Origin: Strobilurus pachycystidiatus
Lineage: Eukaryota; Basidiomycota; Agaricomycetes; Agaricales; Physalacriaceae
Assembly (NCBI GenBank): GCA_019915135.1
Contig: JAHLMK010000006.1
Coordinates: 2,356,001-2,420,000 of the forward strand
Direction of reading: 5' to 3'
DNA: 64,000 bases
Positions within the stretch are counted from its first letter, which is position 1, and each line of letters opens with the position of its first letter. The position numbers were made by a program, and so were the translations under genes. Below are positions 44,518 to 55,472 of the stretch, one piece after another. A model generated the notes under the pieces. It worked only from the letters and a program-made list of their open reading frames with translations. It was not told the origin of the DNA and did not search any database.

Positions 44518-47500
44518 AGAGCGAGTCTTCCAGTCCCCCTTCCTCGGGTCCATGGACCAATCGATTCAGTAGTCTACTTGTTGAAGCCAGTGACAGTAGT
44601 AACGAACAATCCGATCCCATGGACTTCGACGAACCAAAACCCTCGCGTGAAAGAAAGAACAAAATAGCCAAAAAGGGAAGTTCGCGGATCAAACCCATCA
44701 AGCACGTCCGCGGGACCCTCCCTTTCATCTGGCACGAAATGCAGGTTAACCCCCGCCAAGCTCTCAAAGTACTCCGGAAATACGCTCGGACTGATAGGGA
44801 GTCCGAGGTCACCCAGGAGGCGGTCCAGGACATCTTGGGCCTGGACTCCCGCCACGCCCAAGCAGCTATCCAGGAATTCCGACAACCTCGTCGTTGGATT
44901 CGATCTACACGCCCGGGGCGCTGTATGAAAATCCCCATCACCCTCAAATTCCTGAATAGTGGCAAGGCCCTCACTGTGGTCGCCCTCATCGACTCCGGAG
45001 CCACCGGAGCCTATGTCAATCGAGACTTCGCCGAAAACGAAGGAATGGACACCCAACGACTGCCACGCCCCATCGCTGTGTCCAACGTCGACGGAACCCC
45101 CAACAATAACGGGCCAATAGAGCAGATCGTGGATCTGCGGGTCGTAACCGACAACGAACACGAAGATGTTTTCACGTTTGCAGTGACTAACACCGGCGAC
45201 GTCGACATTATCCTGGGGTACGAATGGCTGAAAAAGCATAATCCCGAGGTCGACTGGGTCAAGGGAACCCTGGCGTTCACGAGGTGTCCGCCAGAGTGTC
45301 AACGACGCCAGGCTCGCCGCGTATGGCGAGAAGAAGATGAAGAAGATCTCGAGGAGGGAGATCAAATTCTAGTCGTGAAGATGTGGGACGTCCCGCAGAA
45401 TCGGTACGGGCAAAGAAAGCTCGACGCGGAACGAATCCGCGCTTTCGCCACTAAATCGACCCAGTTAGCGGGGGACCAAGCAAAAGCTAAGGGCGAGGCG
45501 CCCTTAGAAGAACTCGTTCCCCCGCAATATTTAGAGGAATTCCGACGGGTGTTCGAGAAAACCGAGTTCGATCGGTTGCCGGAGCGTAGGAAGTGGGACC
45601 ACGCTATCGAACTTAAACCCGACGCAACGGAGTTCAAGGGGAAGATATACCCCCTCGCCCCCTCCGAACAGGTGGAACTCGACAAGTTCATCGAAGAACA
45701 CCTCCAGTCAGGGAGAATCCGCGTCTCCAAATCCCCCTACGCCTCTCCATTCTTCTTCGTCAAGAAGAAAGACGGGCGCCTCCGCCCCATCCAAGACTAT
45801 CGCCAGCTCAACACCATGACGGTGAAGAACTCGTACCCCCTTCCCCTCCTCTCCGACGTCCTTCACAAACTACGAAACGCGAAGCTGTTTTCTAAACTGG
45901 ACGTTCGGTGGGGATACACCAATGTCCGCATCGTCGAAGGCGACGAACATAAAGCCGCCTTCATCACCAACCGAGGACTCTTTGAGCCTCTAGTCATGTT
46001 CTTTGGACTAACGAATAGTCCGGCGACATTCCAGACCATGATGAACGACCTGTTCCACGATTTGATCTTGCGCGGCAAGGTGATCGTATACATGGACGAC
46101 ATCCTGGTGTTCACCGAGGGCATCGATGAACATCGACAGGTTATGAAGGAGGTCCTACGCATCCTTCAAGACAACAATCTCAGCGTACAAGGATCCAAAT
46201 GCGATTTCGAGAAATCAGAAGTGGAGTACCTGGGACTGATTGTGGGGAACGGACAGTTCCGTATGGATCCTGTCAAAGTCGAGGGTGTTAGGGCGTGGCC
46301 CACACCCAGAACCGTCAAAGAGGTCCAATCCTTCCTCGGATTCGCCAACTTCTACCGGCGGTTCATCGAGGGGTTTGCACAGGTAGCAAAGCCCCTCCAC
46401 TCCCTCTCGAAGAAGGATATCCCCTGGAGATGGGGAGACGCGGAGGAGGAGGCCTTCGCGGATCTGAAGGAACGAATCACTTCGGAACCCATCCTGCACT
46501 TCCCAACACAAACGGGTCGCTACCGCATCGAGGTGGACGCATCGGAATTCGCAACGGGCGGCGTCTTAAGCCAGGAGCAAGACGGCAAGACGGTCCCCAT
46601 CGCATTCATGTCCAAATCACTGAGTCCCGCGGAGCGAAACTACGACATACACGACAAGGAAATGTTGGCCATCATGAGAGCCCTGGCCGACTGGAGGCAT
46701 TACGTTCTCGGAGCACCGGAACCAACCCTCATCCTGACGGATCACAAGAACCTCGAAGTTTTCATGCAGGCCAAGAAGCTTAATCGCCGCCAGGCACGGT
46801 GGTCACTCGATCTGGCGGAATACAACTTCACGCTGGTTCACCGCCCGGGGGCGCAGAACAAAAAGGCCGATCTCTTGTCGAGACGACAAGGACATGAGAG
46901 GGGGGCGGACGACAACCGCGACACCGTATTACTCAAAAAGGAATATCTCAGCCGCATCTTCGCCACGCCGATCTCGATCGACGATTATAACCATATTCGG
47001 GCAATGGATGAAGTCACGATCACCACCGAAGGGAACGACTTTATGGACCGAATAATCGCCGCGAAGGACGAGTGGGAGGAGAAAGTGAAGAAGATGGTCG
47101 GGAAGACCGTAGAAGATAAGGGAGGATACCTTACCAAAGAAGGACTACTCTATGTCCCGGCCAACCGCACACTACGCCAACGAATCATGCGGCAACATCA
47201 CGACACCGCAATAGCGGGCCACCCTGGACGATTCCGAACCACGGAGTTAGTGCTACGGAACTATTGGTGGCCCGGACTATACGCAGACGTGGCGCGTTAT
47301 TGTAACGGATGCCTCGACTGTCAGAGGACCAAATTGTCCCGACAACTCAAAGTCGGACAACTGCAACCTAACGAGATCCCCTCGGCGCCCTGGCAGCATA
47401 TCAGCGTCGACCTAATCGTCGAACTCCCCGAGTCCCTCGGATACGACTCCATCATGGTAGTGGTCGACCGATTTACGAAGATGGCAAGGTTCATGCCCAC

Positions 47501-48317
47501 CACCACTCACATTACGGGAGAAGGAGCAGCGAGGCTGTTCCAGGATCACGTCTGGAAGGACTTCGGATTCCCGATAAGTGTCATCAGTGATCGAGGAGGC
47601 CAATTCGTGGGCCAGTTCACCACGGCACTATACCAAGGACTTGGCGTCAAACAGCGAGCATCCACCGCGTACCATCCACAGACAGACGGACAGACGGAAC
47701 GTATCAATCAGGAACTGGAACAGTACCTCCGCGTCTTCACCAATCACCAACAAAACGACTGGGCATCCTGGCTGTCCCAAGCGGAATTCTCTTATAACGA
47801 CAAAGCCAGCTCGTCTACGAAGAAATCCCCCTTCCAACTGATGTATGGCATCAACCCGCTTCGAGGCACGGAACCCCGCACCGCCACCCGGAACGAGAGT
47901 GCGGACGAGTTCGTCACTCGCCTGGACAGGGCTCGGGAGGAAGCTCGCGCCGCCCTGACGGCCGCCGCCGCCACTATGAAGAGGTTTTACGACGAGAAAC
48001 GACGACCGGATCCGGACTACAAAGTTGGGGACAAAGTACTTCTCGAGACCACCAATCTCAAGATCGATCGTCCCTCTATGAAACTCGCCGATAAACGATA
48101 CGGGCCTTTCAAAGTCCTGAAGAAGATCGGTAAGGCATCGTATCGCATTCAACTCCCTGCCTCGTTCAAGATACACAATGTCTTCAACACGGTTTACCTC
48201 CGACCCTACATCGAAGGACTCCCTCACCAGACCTATACGCGACCCGATCCCGTCATCGTGGATGACGAGGAACAATGGGATAGACATGAGCACGAGTATC
48301 AGCCCCTATCTGTATAA
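44514..48317 (+). CDS. pol: Pol polyprotein: protease, RT, RNase H, integrase (C-terminally truncated)
   Basis: Frame -1 to gag. In order: aspartic protease with IDSGATG (about residue 159) and ILGYEWL; reverse transcriptase with YMDD (about 525-528) and FLGFANFYRRF; RNase H with EVDAS (about 672) and DHKNLEVF; integrase with the HHCC zinc site (HHDTAIAGH...C-x2-C, about 892 on), catalytic Asp residues (VDLIVELP about 965, ISDRGGQF about 1024), Glu in TDGQTERINQEL (about 1060), and a GPF-type C-terminal module (YGPFKVLKKIG). All catalytic residues appear present. The last residues (DRHEHEYQPLSV) and the stop at 48315-48317 are supplied by an inserted MITE, which separates the chromodomain. 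Confidence 0.93.
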   Translation: MKSESSSPPSSGPWTNRFSSLLVEASDSSNEQSDPMDFDEPKPSRERKNKIAKKGSSRIKPIKHVRGTLPFIWHEMQVNPRQALKVLRKYARTDRESEVTQEAVQDILGLDSRHAQAAIQEFRQPRRWIRSTRPGRCMKIPITLKFLNSGKALTVVALIDSGATGAYVNRDFAENEGMDTQRLPRPIAVSNVDGTPNNNGPIEQIVDLRVVTDNEHEDVFTFAVTNTGDVDIILGYEWLKKHNPEVDWVKGTLAFTRCPPECQRRQARRVWREEDEEDLEEGDQILVVKMWDVPQNRYGQRKLDAERIRAFATKSTQLAGDQAKAKGEAPLEELVPPQYLEEFRRVFEKTEFDRLPERRKWDHAIELKPDATEFKGKIYPLAPSEQVELDKFIEEHLQSGRIRVSKSPYASPFFFVKKKDGRLRPIQDYRQLNTMTVKNSYPLPLLSDVLHKLRNAKLFSKLDVRWGYTNVRIVEGDEHKAAFITNRGLFEPLVMFFGLTNSPATFQTMMNDLFHDLILRGKVIVYMDDILVFTEGIDEHRQVMKEVLRILQDNNLSVQGSKCDFEKSEVEYLGLIVGNGQFRMDPVKVEGVRAWPTPRTVKEVQSFLGFANFYRRFIEGFAQVAKPLHSLSKKDIPWRWGDAEEEAFADLKERITSEPILHFPTQTGRYRIEVDASEFATGGVLSQEQDGKTVPIAFMSKSLSPAERNYDIHDKEMLAIMRALADWRHYVLGAPEPTLILTDHKNLEVFMQAKKLNRRQARWSLDLAEYNFTLVHRPGAQNKKADLLSRRQGHERGADDNRDTVLLKKEYLSRIFATPISIDDYNHIRAMDEVTITTEGNDFMDRIIAAKDEWEEKVKKMVGKTVEDKGGYLTKEGLLYVPANRTLRQRIMRQHHDTAIAGHPGRFRTTELVLRNYWWPGLYADVARYCNGCLDCQRTKLSRQLKVGQLQPNEIPSAPWQHISVDLIVELPESLGYDSIMVVVDRFTKMARFMPTTTHITGEGAARLFQDHVWKDFGFPISVISDRGGQFVGQFTTALYQGLGVKQRASTAYHPQTDGQTERINQELEQYLRVFTNHQQNDWASWLSQAEFSYNDKASSSTKKSPFQLMYGINPLRGTEPRTATRNESADEFVTRLDRAREEARAALTAAAATMKRFYDEKRRPDPDYKVGDKVLLETTNLKIDRPSMKLADKRYGPFKVLKKIGKASYRIQLPASFKIHNVFNTVYLRPYIEGLPHQTYTRPDPVIVDDEEQWDRHEHEYQPLSV

Positions 48318-48514
48318 ATCGGCGCATAGCCACTGCAATTCTGATCAGAATGATACCAAACATGAAGCAATTTGGTGGAGAATTGAGTGAGTTATGTGAA
48401 AATCAAGTTTTCATTGCGATCTGATCTGCTTCATGTTTGGTATCATTCTGACCAGAATTTCAGCGGCTATTCAACAAAAGGTGAAACATCCGAGAATACT
48501 CGTGATCGTGTCTA
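48281..48514. mobile_element. 234-bp foldback MITE inside pol
   Basis: Flanked by CAATGGGA at 48273-48280 and 48515-48522, an 8-bp target duplication. The ends are inverted: TAGACATGAGCACGAGTAT against TAGACACGATCACGAGTAT. Inner arms also pair (AGAATGATACCAAACATGAA at about 48346-48368 against its complement at about 48428-48452), so almost the whole element can fold on itself. TAGA ends and the 8-bp duplication suggest a hAT-type MITE. It introduces a TAA at 48315. Confidence 0.92.
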
Positions 48515-48769
48515 CAATGGGAAGTCGAGAAAATTGTGGGGCACAAGAAGTTCCGTGGACGGACCCAATACCTCCTCAAATGGAAAGGATACCCCCTAGA
48601 GGAGAACACTTGGACGTACGAAGCGGATATTCAAGCACCGGCCCTTCTCCGGGCTTATAAGAAGAGCGAAGGGATCGTAGCCGACGTTCTACCAGCAGGG
48701 AGTCAGTCCCGATCGCAGCGTCGCGCTAAGATTCGCGCCATGGGGACATGCGCCTTGAAGAGGGGATAT
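48515..48769 (+). pseudogene. Severed chromodomain and tail of pol
   Basis: The frame from 48517 reads WEVEKIVGHKKFRGR then YLLKWKGYPLEENTW, a typical chromodomain that would direct integration to modified chromatin. It is cut off from integrase by the MITE. No stop separates it from the 3' LTR: the frame runs through the polypurine tract and U3 and ends at 49051, inside the LTR TATA box. Confidence 0.88.
48757..48766 (+). other. Polypurine tract
   Basis: GAAGAGGGGA three bases before the 3' LTR; presumed plus-strand primer. Confidence 0.75.
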
Positions 48770-49188
48770 TGTCATGACTTGACTGCGCCACCGACGCCTA
48801 GCCGATCGAAGGCGACGCCTGCGCGGGCGGGAGCAACGGTATCGCGCCCATCGTCGGGATCTATCCGACGGCCGTCCGACGGTAGCACATGGTGGCGGAG
48901 CTCGGCCGACGGGAAAGCGGGATCGGGCGGGATAGGGCGCGCTCCCGACCAATCACGGGCGGGATGGCGCGATGACTCGTGCGATGACTCGGGAATGAGT
49001 CAGAGGGGCGCACCCGCGCCCATCGGGCGTCGGGCGTCGGGAACTGTATAAAAGAGTCAGTAGTCAGTAGAGTAGTTCTTCAGAGAACCGTTGTCTTTCC
49101 CCCGGGATTCAATACACCACCCTTTACACCGCTCTCCAGTCGTTGCCTCGTGCGCCCTCGCTATAGACGAATAGGCCCGACGCTGACA
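48770..49188 (+). repeat. 3' LTR, 419 bp
   Basis: Same length as the 5' LTR with no difference seen over the whole length. Followed by GTCTG, the second target-site copy. Confidence 0.95.
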
Positions 49189-50000
49189 GTCTGGTGGAGA
49201 AAGAGCTGGAGAACGCGGATTTGAACGACCGAGTCCGGGAGCTGGAACGTCGATTGCAGTCGGGGGGAGGAGAGTTGCAAGAAGAGACTCCGCCGCCGCC
49301 GACGAGGATGGATGAGGACTGGGGCGACGAGGACTCGGAGGAGGATGGGGATTGGAGGGACGAGGAGAGTGCTGAGCCTCCCCCGCCGCCGCCGCAGTTG
49401 CCACATCGACACAGGGCAGACTCCCACTCGAAACGGCAGATGTCGACGGGCGACGTGGTGATGCACGCTATCAACGCGGCGAACCAAGTCCGGTTCATGC
49501 CTGACGGCGGGGAGCCTGGTGCGAGTGTGGAGAGCCATGGGGCGGAGAGTCAGCCATGGGGCGGGCTCGGACTCCTCACGCAGAAACCCGAGCCCGAGTC
49601 TTCTCAGTCCCAGGAGCAGGAGTACCGACGGGTGGACACGGACTCTCAATCACAACCGTCTCATCAATCACAGCCATCACAGCCTCAGTTCCAACACCAG
49701 TTCCAGCACGAGTTTCATTCACAGCCGGATAGTAGTGGGGGAGGGGGAGGAAGAGGAGGAGAGGCGAGGCGAGAGAAATACTTTTGCGGGTGGGAGATGG
49801 CGGATGGAGGGCGGTGCGGGGCAGGGTTTGAGGCGAGGGGGGTGAGTTGATTTTTGTTTTTTTTCTTCACTCGGGTTTGGTCGTCCTTTGGTTTTGATGT
49901 TGTTCTTCGAGTTGATATTTGGTTGCTAACACACTTTGTGCAGGCACTTGCTCAGCATTTCCTCAGTGCTCCGGGGCATGGAGGGAGTTCCGGTGTGTAA

Positions 50001-50239
50001 ATGTAGGGTAGAGGTCTTATGTATGTTTATCTGTAGTGTGGGGGGTATTTATTGTTAAGTTATCTGTTAAGACATTACCTGTTTTACCGTCTTTGCACGC
50101 TTGGCTTGAAAGTATCGTGTATTGGGGCGCCAAAATGAAACTTACCTGAGAGTGTGTAACTTAAATGTGAAAGTTAGCAAAAAAAATAAACCGGAGAATA
50201 TATTATACATCAACTATGAAAGACATGTGTACTACTTAT
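50001..50239. other. Convergent spacer P3 / NLR4
   Basis: 239 bp, the same length as the P1/NLR2 spacer and highly similar to it. Contains AAAAAAATAAA near 50178-50190, a possible polyadenylation context for the plus strand. Confidence 0.7.
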
Positions 50240-53200
50240 TCAATCTCTTTCCTTCTCCTTTGCTGCTTTGTGATCCAGTAAGATCTGCTTGATCTCTGGG
50301 TGACATTTCCATTCCATCCAATAGTAGTCTTCCAGGATGGGCTCAATGTTTGCTCCGTGTGCTATCAAGAAACAAATAGTTTCTGCAAAATTTTTGATTG
50401 GGATCCATTCATTTACTTGCTGACTTTTTACTGCAGCCAGTAAAGCAGTTTCACCAAAAACATCTTGAGCATTGACATTGGCGCCGTGGTCAAGGAGGGT
50501 TTGAACAACAGTGGCATGTCCATGACAAGCTGCAGCTCGCAATGCATTCTGATATTCACCACCTTGAGTATTGACATCAGCGCCTTGATCAAGGAGGGTT
50601 TGAACAACAGTGGCATCTCCACAATAAGCTGCAGCCTGCAATGCGTTCCCATAATAACCACCTTGAGCATTGACATCAGCGCCTTGGTCAAAGAGGATTT
50701 GAACAATAGTGGCATGTCCACAATAAGCTGCAGCCTGCAATGCGTTCCCATAATCACCACCTTGAGCATTGACATCAGCGCCGTGGCTAAAAAGAGTTTG
50801 AACTATAGTGGCATCTCCACCATAAGCTGCAGCCTGCAATGCATTCCCATATTCACCACCTTGAGCATTGACATCAGCGCCTTGGTCAATGAGGGCTTGA
50901 ACCACAGTGGCGTGTCTACCATAAGCTGCAGCCTGCAATGCATTCACATATTCACCGCCTTGAGCATTGACATCAGCACCTTGATCAAGAAGGGTTTGAA
51001 CAATAGTGGCAAGTCCCCTAAAAGCGGCAGTGTGCAATGCATTCCCATATACACCACCTTGAGCATTGACATCGGCACCATGATGCAAAAGGAGAATGAC
51101 AATGTTATTATTGTCTTGCTCAGACGATGAAATGAGAGCAGCATTGAGTATCTGCTGTTTGACTGGACCAGCTGCAACTATAGAATGGACTACATTCTGC
51201 TCATTGTTGTATGCTGCATATTGTAAAAGTGAAAAACTATGGTTTTTAGACCAATGAAGTAATTGATGCCAAAAATGCCATTGTGGGCTTTGAGGTGTCA
51301 TGAGTAAATTTGCGAATTCCATTCTCTCCGATTGACATCCACTGAGGTTGAGATGCTCCAACCAATAGTTTGCAGAGTACTTCACAAGTGTGAATTTCTC
51401 TTCTAGACCTGAGATTGAGTAAGTATGACTCCGGTCCCCTGTCCTGAAGTAGCAGAGCTGTGCAAGACAAGTATGGGCAATCATATCATGACCAGATAAT
51501 GGCTCAATGCTATATTGCTTTGCAAGACTGGTGACCCCAGTTGTAAGATAGTCACGAACAGATGAGTGAGCAAGCTGAACCTGATTAGTGATAATATAGT
51601 CAATCACAAATTTATAATTGAGAAGATATTTACGCACAATATTTCTTCTTGTATCCATAAAATCCACCTCCTCAGTGACAACAACTAGACTGGATAGTTG
51701 TTTTGTCAACAGCATCCTATTTTGAGTTTGCAAGAGAGGGTCAAATCTCCACATTGCAGTTGATGTGTCAAATGCAAATGCAGCATCATTCAACTCATCA
51801 ATGGTGAGACTTTGAAATGAAAGACACAGCCATTGGAGAGCTCGGTGTAAACCTAAGCTATAGTTTTTGCTGTTGCGTGACAGAATCTGATCGTAAAGTG
51901 CATTCAAGTCCTGAGGTAGCTGTGAGAGAGCTGCAGCCAATTGCCTCTGATTATGGCACTCCATCAACTCACAAAGCAGACAGGCAACAAAGCGAAACCT
52001 GTGAAAAGAATCAGAATTAGATGAAAGGAAAATATAGCTAATGATCAAAATCTTACATGCCTGCTCCACGTTTCATGAGAGTTGTCATAATTTCCTGCTT
52101 TTGCTCTGATGGCCAATGCTTCAGGTCATCATTTGTTTGTAGCTGGTTGGTGATGAAGCTAGTGATGTCGTTTGACACAGAGTGGTCACCATTTAGGTTA
52201 ATCTGTGTGGAGACAAAGGGAAGACAGGATCTGAAGGGATCTCGTGGCTGACTTGTTACCACAAGATGCAACTTTGTGTTTGGCCATTGGTGCACCAGTG
52301 TGATGAAGTCCAGCAAATGCTGATGCTCTGATGCAGAACATTCATCAAGTGCATCAAGAACAATGTAGGTATTGGAAAGGTCCTGAAGAACTCTTTTCAA
52401 CATATTAAGAACAACCTTTTCAGAAGGAGGAGTTTGGCCCCTACGACCAGCCTCATGATAATAGTCACTTGTGACCCTATGAGGAATTGGAGTGTACTGT
52501 GAGAGTTGGTAGAGAAGTGACCGGACAGCTGGATCAAGGTGGTCCTTGCTGCCATCGGACTCATTGACACTGAAATAGAAGAATGCCAACGGAATACTGT
52601 TATCAGCATCAATGTTGTCAATGATGCTTGAGCTAGTGATGAAAGAATCAGAAATGTGAGCACAAGGTAAACATCTGCATTACCTGAGAATAGTCTTTCC
52701 CGTGCCCGCTACAAACATTGTTTAGTCACTGCATAAATTGTAGCGTGTAAACTCACAGTTACCAGATATCCATAGAAGGGACCCGGGAGTTTCCTTCCAT
52801 TCTAGAAAGCGTTCATCGTCCAAGATGAGCCATTCACCGGTGCCCTCCATCCGTGCTTTCCGAGCACGCATGAGATTGGACCGCCCGTCCGGGGGACTGT
52901 CAAGCCATTTGAAGAGATCGGCATCCATACTAGATGACAAAGTCAGGCACGTGCATCTAAAACATATAGAAACACTCACACTCGACCGTGAAGATAGTCA
53001 ACCTTCACTGCCAGCGCAATCGCACATTTGATCTTGAGGGACAGTATATCAGAATCGAAAGTCGTTCATTTGATTGGTCACATACCTGGAGACGATCTTG
53101 GTACCCATCCATCTCTGTATCCAGCACATTGAAATCGGCACTGAACTTGTCATGGCCAGCGCCCTTTGTGAACTTGCCGTGTTCCTTGTATCGTTTGACG

Positions 53201-53811
53201 TAGTCGGTCACATTGTCGAGCAGTCTTTGGCATGTCAGACATCTCTGAGTTTGTATGGGAAGGCAAGCCTACCCCTTATAACCAAGCAGGTCCGTCTTGA
53301 GATCGTCAAGCAAAGGCGAACGATTGGTAGCCTGGACTTGTTCGAGCACTGGGGCAATCGTGTTCCAAATAGCCTCGGATTTGTCGACCAGCTGCGCAAC
53401 CTGCTCTTGATCCGCAGTGTAATTCTTAAAGAGAGCTCTGTAAGCTCCATGACGGGTGTAGAGAAGAGCAAGGTTGCTTACCTTGTGCATCTCGAGGAGC
53501 TTTCTCATCGCCATCACCACAGGTCCCACCCAGGGAACGTTCTGCACTACCTGTCCCACCTGATCGAGCGCCCCGAGGATGAGTTCACCGTTAGAGAGGA
53601 CCGTGTCGACCAGCTTGGGCTTATCAGCTTGAACGCCCGTCGAGGACGACTTCCCGGGGTCTACAGCAGCACCGGCGGATGCTTCCGACCCGGCGTCGCT
53701 TCCCGACTGCCTGCGAGAAGGCCCATGGTTGGCTAGATTCCCAGACGCGGAGGTGCGGCGGAGACTGCGAGGAGTGAACCGTTTGCGAATGGCGGCTTTG
53801 AGTTTCTGCAT
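50240..53811 (-). CDS. NLR4: NACHT-ankyrin NLR, B-type, complete
   Basis: Exons: 53811-53482, 53424-53273, 53224-53086, 53032-52980, 52929-52757, 52708-52684, 52632-52057, 51998-51638, 51580-50240. They sum to 3150 nt, about 1049 aa. Start MQKLKAAIRKRF. The helical N-terminal domain spans about 45-225 (helices around DQEQVAQLVDKSEAIW and YKELLDNVTDYVKRYK). P-loop GNSGTGKT at about 280-287, Walker B LDALDEC about 383, VTSQ sensor, winged helix about 490-600, HSSVRDYL about 608. About seven ankyrin repeats lie at 735-1010, then a Lys/Glu-rich tail. It is nearly identical to NLR2 from 51060 to 53900, but the ankyrin array differs in number and order. Intron 8 (51581-51637) is 57 nt without a stop, so retention would still give an open protein. 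Confidence 0.88.
50440..51100 (-). repeat. 99-bp ankyrin repeat array in NLR4
   Basis: About seven 99-bp units with the ADVNAQGG core. Most units are closer to one another than is usual for ankyrin repeats. The order differs from NLR2, while the flanking unique sequence is nearly identical. Confidence 0.85.
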
Positions 53812-55472
53812 GGATGTTTGAGAGCAAGGATGAGGGGTGCGTGTGACCATACATGCTGTCAATCCAAGGCGGTGGCTTGATTTCCCGCGCTGTCGCATCG
53901 TTTTGTCCACACAACGGACATTGCCATCGCCGGCTGATAGCTACTCGGTCTGGACTCTCGTCTACCGGCCCGTGATAGATCCCTATCTACTGTGAGTTCG
54001 GCACATTTCTCCTTCATCTCTTACCCGTTCGTTTGAATCGACTCAAGACTATGCTCATTCCTGGGACTCGGACAGCACAGGCTACCGTTCACGACGGTAA
54101 GCCTAAACACGCCGCGGGATGAATCAAGAGCTAACACTCGGACACACCTTTCGAGTGGTACTTTCTCTTGCCCGCATCATGCATCTCACCTTTAATTGAT
54201 TGGCTTTGCATGCATGGCATAGTGTCCTGCGTGGAAGCGTTCCCCGCCCGTCCTTCCTAGCACTAGCAGACAAGTTCATCGAGGCGCGCAAACTTGGAAG
54301 TGGCCGTAAGGTACGTTCGCTGGACTTTTTCGTGAGTGTCGGTCCACTCTTCCTGTACGGACGTGCTAATTTGAACCGTTCGCTAGCATAATCAGATCAT
54401 TGGCTCGATACCCTTGATCGTGGACATTCTCGCGATAGTGCCTGGGAGTGGGCGCGCGTAGTCATAATAATGGACGCTCAGCTATAGTTGTCGAGAAGAC
54501 TTGTGCCGAGACATTGAGTGTCGATGGTCGGAAGCTTTTCGAACTGAGGGAACCGTTCAACGAAGTCTTGGTACTTACGCATTCAGCTCATCTTTTTTTC
54601 ATCTCGCATACACGTCTTGCCTTGAATATAAGCATTGCAATTCGGTTTTCACTTCCCCTCAAATCTTCATACAACGAATGGAGAGTCGAGTAGTGTACTC
54701 AAGCCTTCACCAGACCCATCAAAGCTCGATACAAACACTGTGCACGCTCCCGAATAGCGACGAATTGACGGGGGAGGTTCACAGAAGAGCTCGAGGGTCA
54801 GGGGACATTGTATGGGACCTACAGTTCAGCTTAGAGCACGCAGAGCGAGAAGGAAAAGACAGCGCACAGGTATCGCCAGTGCCCGCCCGGGTCCACGACA
54901 TACAATGCGAGGACTTGGGTGCGAGTTGCGGACGAGCTCGAGTGGCGAATCCGCATCGAAAGATCTGAACGTCTGTCCTCACTTACGCGTACGGGGCGTC
55001 ATGCGGTGCGACGAGTCCTGGGATTCAGGTGCGAGATTTGGAACCGCCGCCAGTTGAGAGTCCTCGGCCCACGGAATCATGCCTACAGTAGAGAAGAGTA
55101 CCCGTCAAGCGTCAAGCGGTGAGTATCAGACGTTTTTGATATTGAGAATATGGATATCTGGAGTAGTATTAGTAAGTTATCCTGACGAAAATGAGCCGAG
55201 CTCCAAGCCTTAGGCGTGACATGGCGAGTCGCACTTTGAAGCAGCGGCGAAGGCTTTTGTCACCCGGAGCTCCATGGATGAATGAAAAGAATTGGCAAAG
55301 AGTGCTCATATAAAACAGAGAGCTTGAGGTACCCGCGCGCGGATTTGGTTTGGTCGTGGGGGTGGCTGGAAGAGCAGAGGCGAGGATGTCCCTGTGATGA
55401 CATCATCAAATCACACCTTCTCCTTTACCATCATGGTCGAGTCGTGCCGCGTAAACAACAACAACGACAGGG
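53812..55472. other. Region upstream of NLR4, no supported gene
   Basis: Loose paralogue of 14261-15837 with many indels. Open frames are not preserved between copies. The NLR4 promoter presumably lies next to 53811. Confidence 0.5.

Larger units (their letters stand above)
42959..49193 (+). mobile_element. Full-length Ty3/gypsy LTR retrotransposon with chromodomain
   Basis: The element is 42964-49188 (6225 bp), flanked by GTCTG at 42959-42963 and 49189-49193, a 5-bp target duplication. Order: LTR, primer site, gag with CCHC knuckle, protease, reverse transcriptase, RNase H, integrase, chromodomain remnant, polypurine tract, LTR. Protease-RT-RH-IN order and the chromodomain place it among chromovirus-like Ty3/gypsy elements of fungi. 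The two 419-bp LTRs show no difference by eye, so insertion is recent. Coding capacity is nevertheless damaged at two places: a gag frame change near 43890 and a MITE in pol. It sits in exon 5 of P3 in the same orientation. Confidence 0.95.
37971..50000 (+). pseudogene. P3: family P gene split by two exon insertions
   Basis: Paralogue of P1. Exons without the inserts: 37971-38124 plus 40446-40658, 40709-42261, 42314-42373, 42431-42763, 42811-42963 plus 49194-49841, 49944-50000. Apart from the two insertions no stop or frameshift was seen, so loss is recent. The first insertion (38125-40437) splits exon 1 within KAIEERERAG. The second (42964-49188) splits exon 5 after ERDKEMERRL in the coiled coil. 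KSATP repeats lie at about 41760-41960, followed by a Gln-rich run and the C-x9-C-x12-H-x6-H finger across the last intron (49842-49943). As it stands it cannot make the full protein. A shorter product from the 40.66-kb side up to the LTR is conceivable: that frame continues into the LTR and stops at 43245. Confidence 0.8.

Noticed and set aside
48536..49051. Independent 171-residue chromodomain gene
   Set aside because: It is the severed end of pol; the MITE boundaries and target duplicates account for it.
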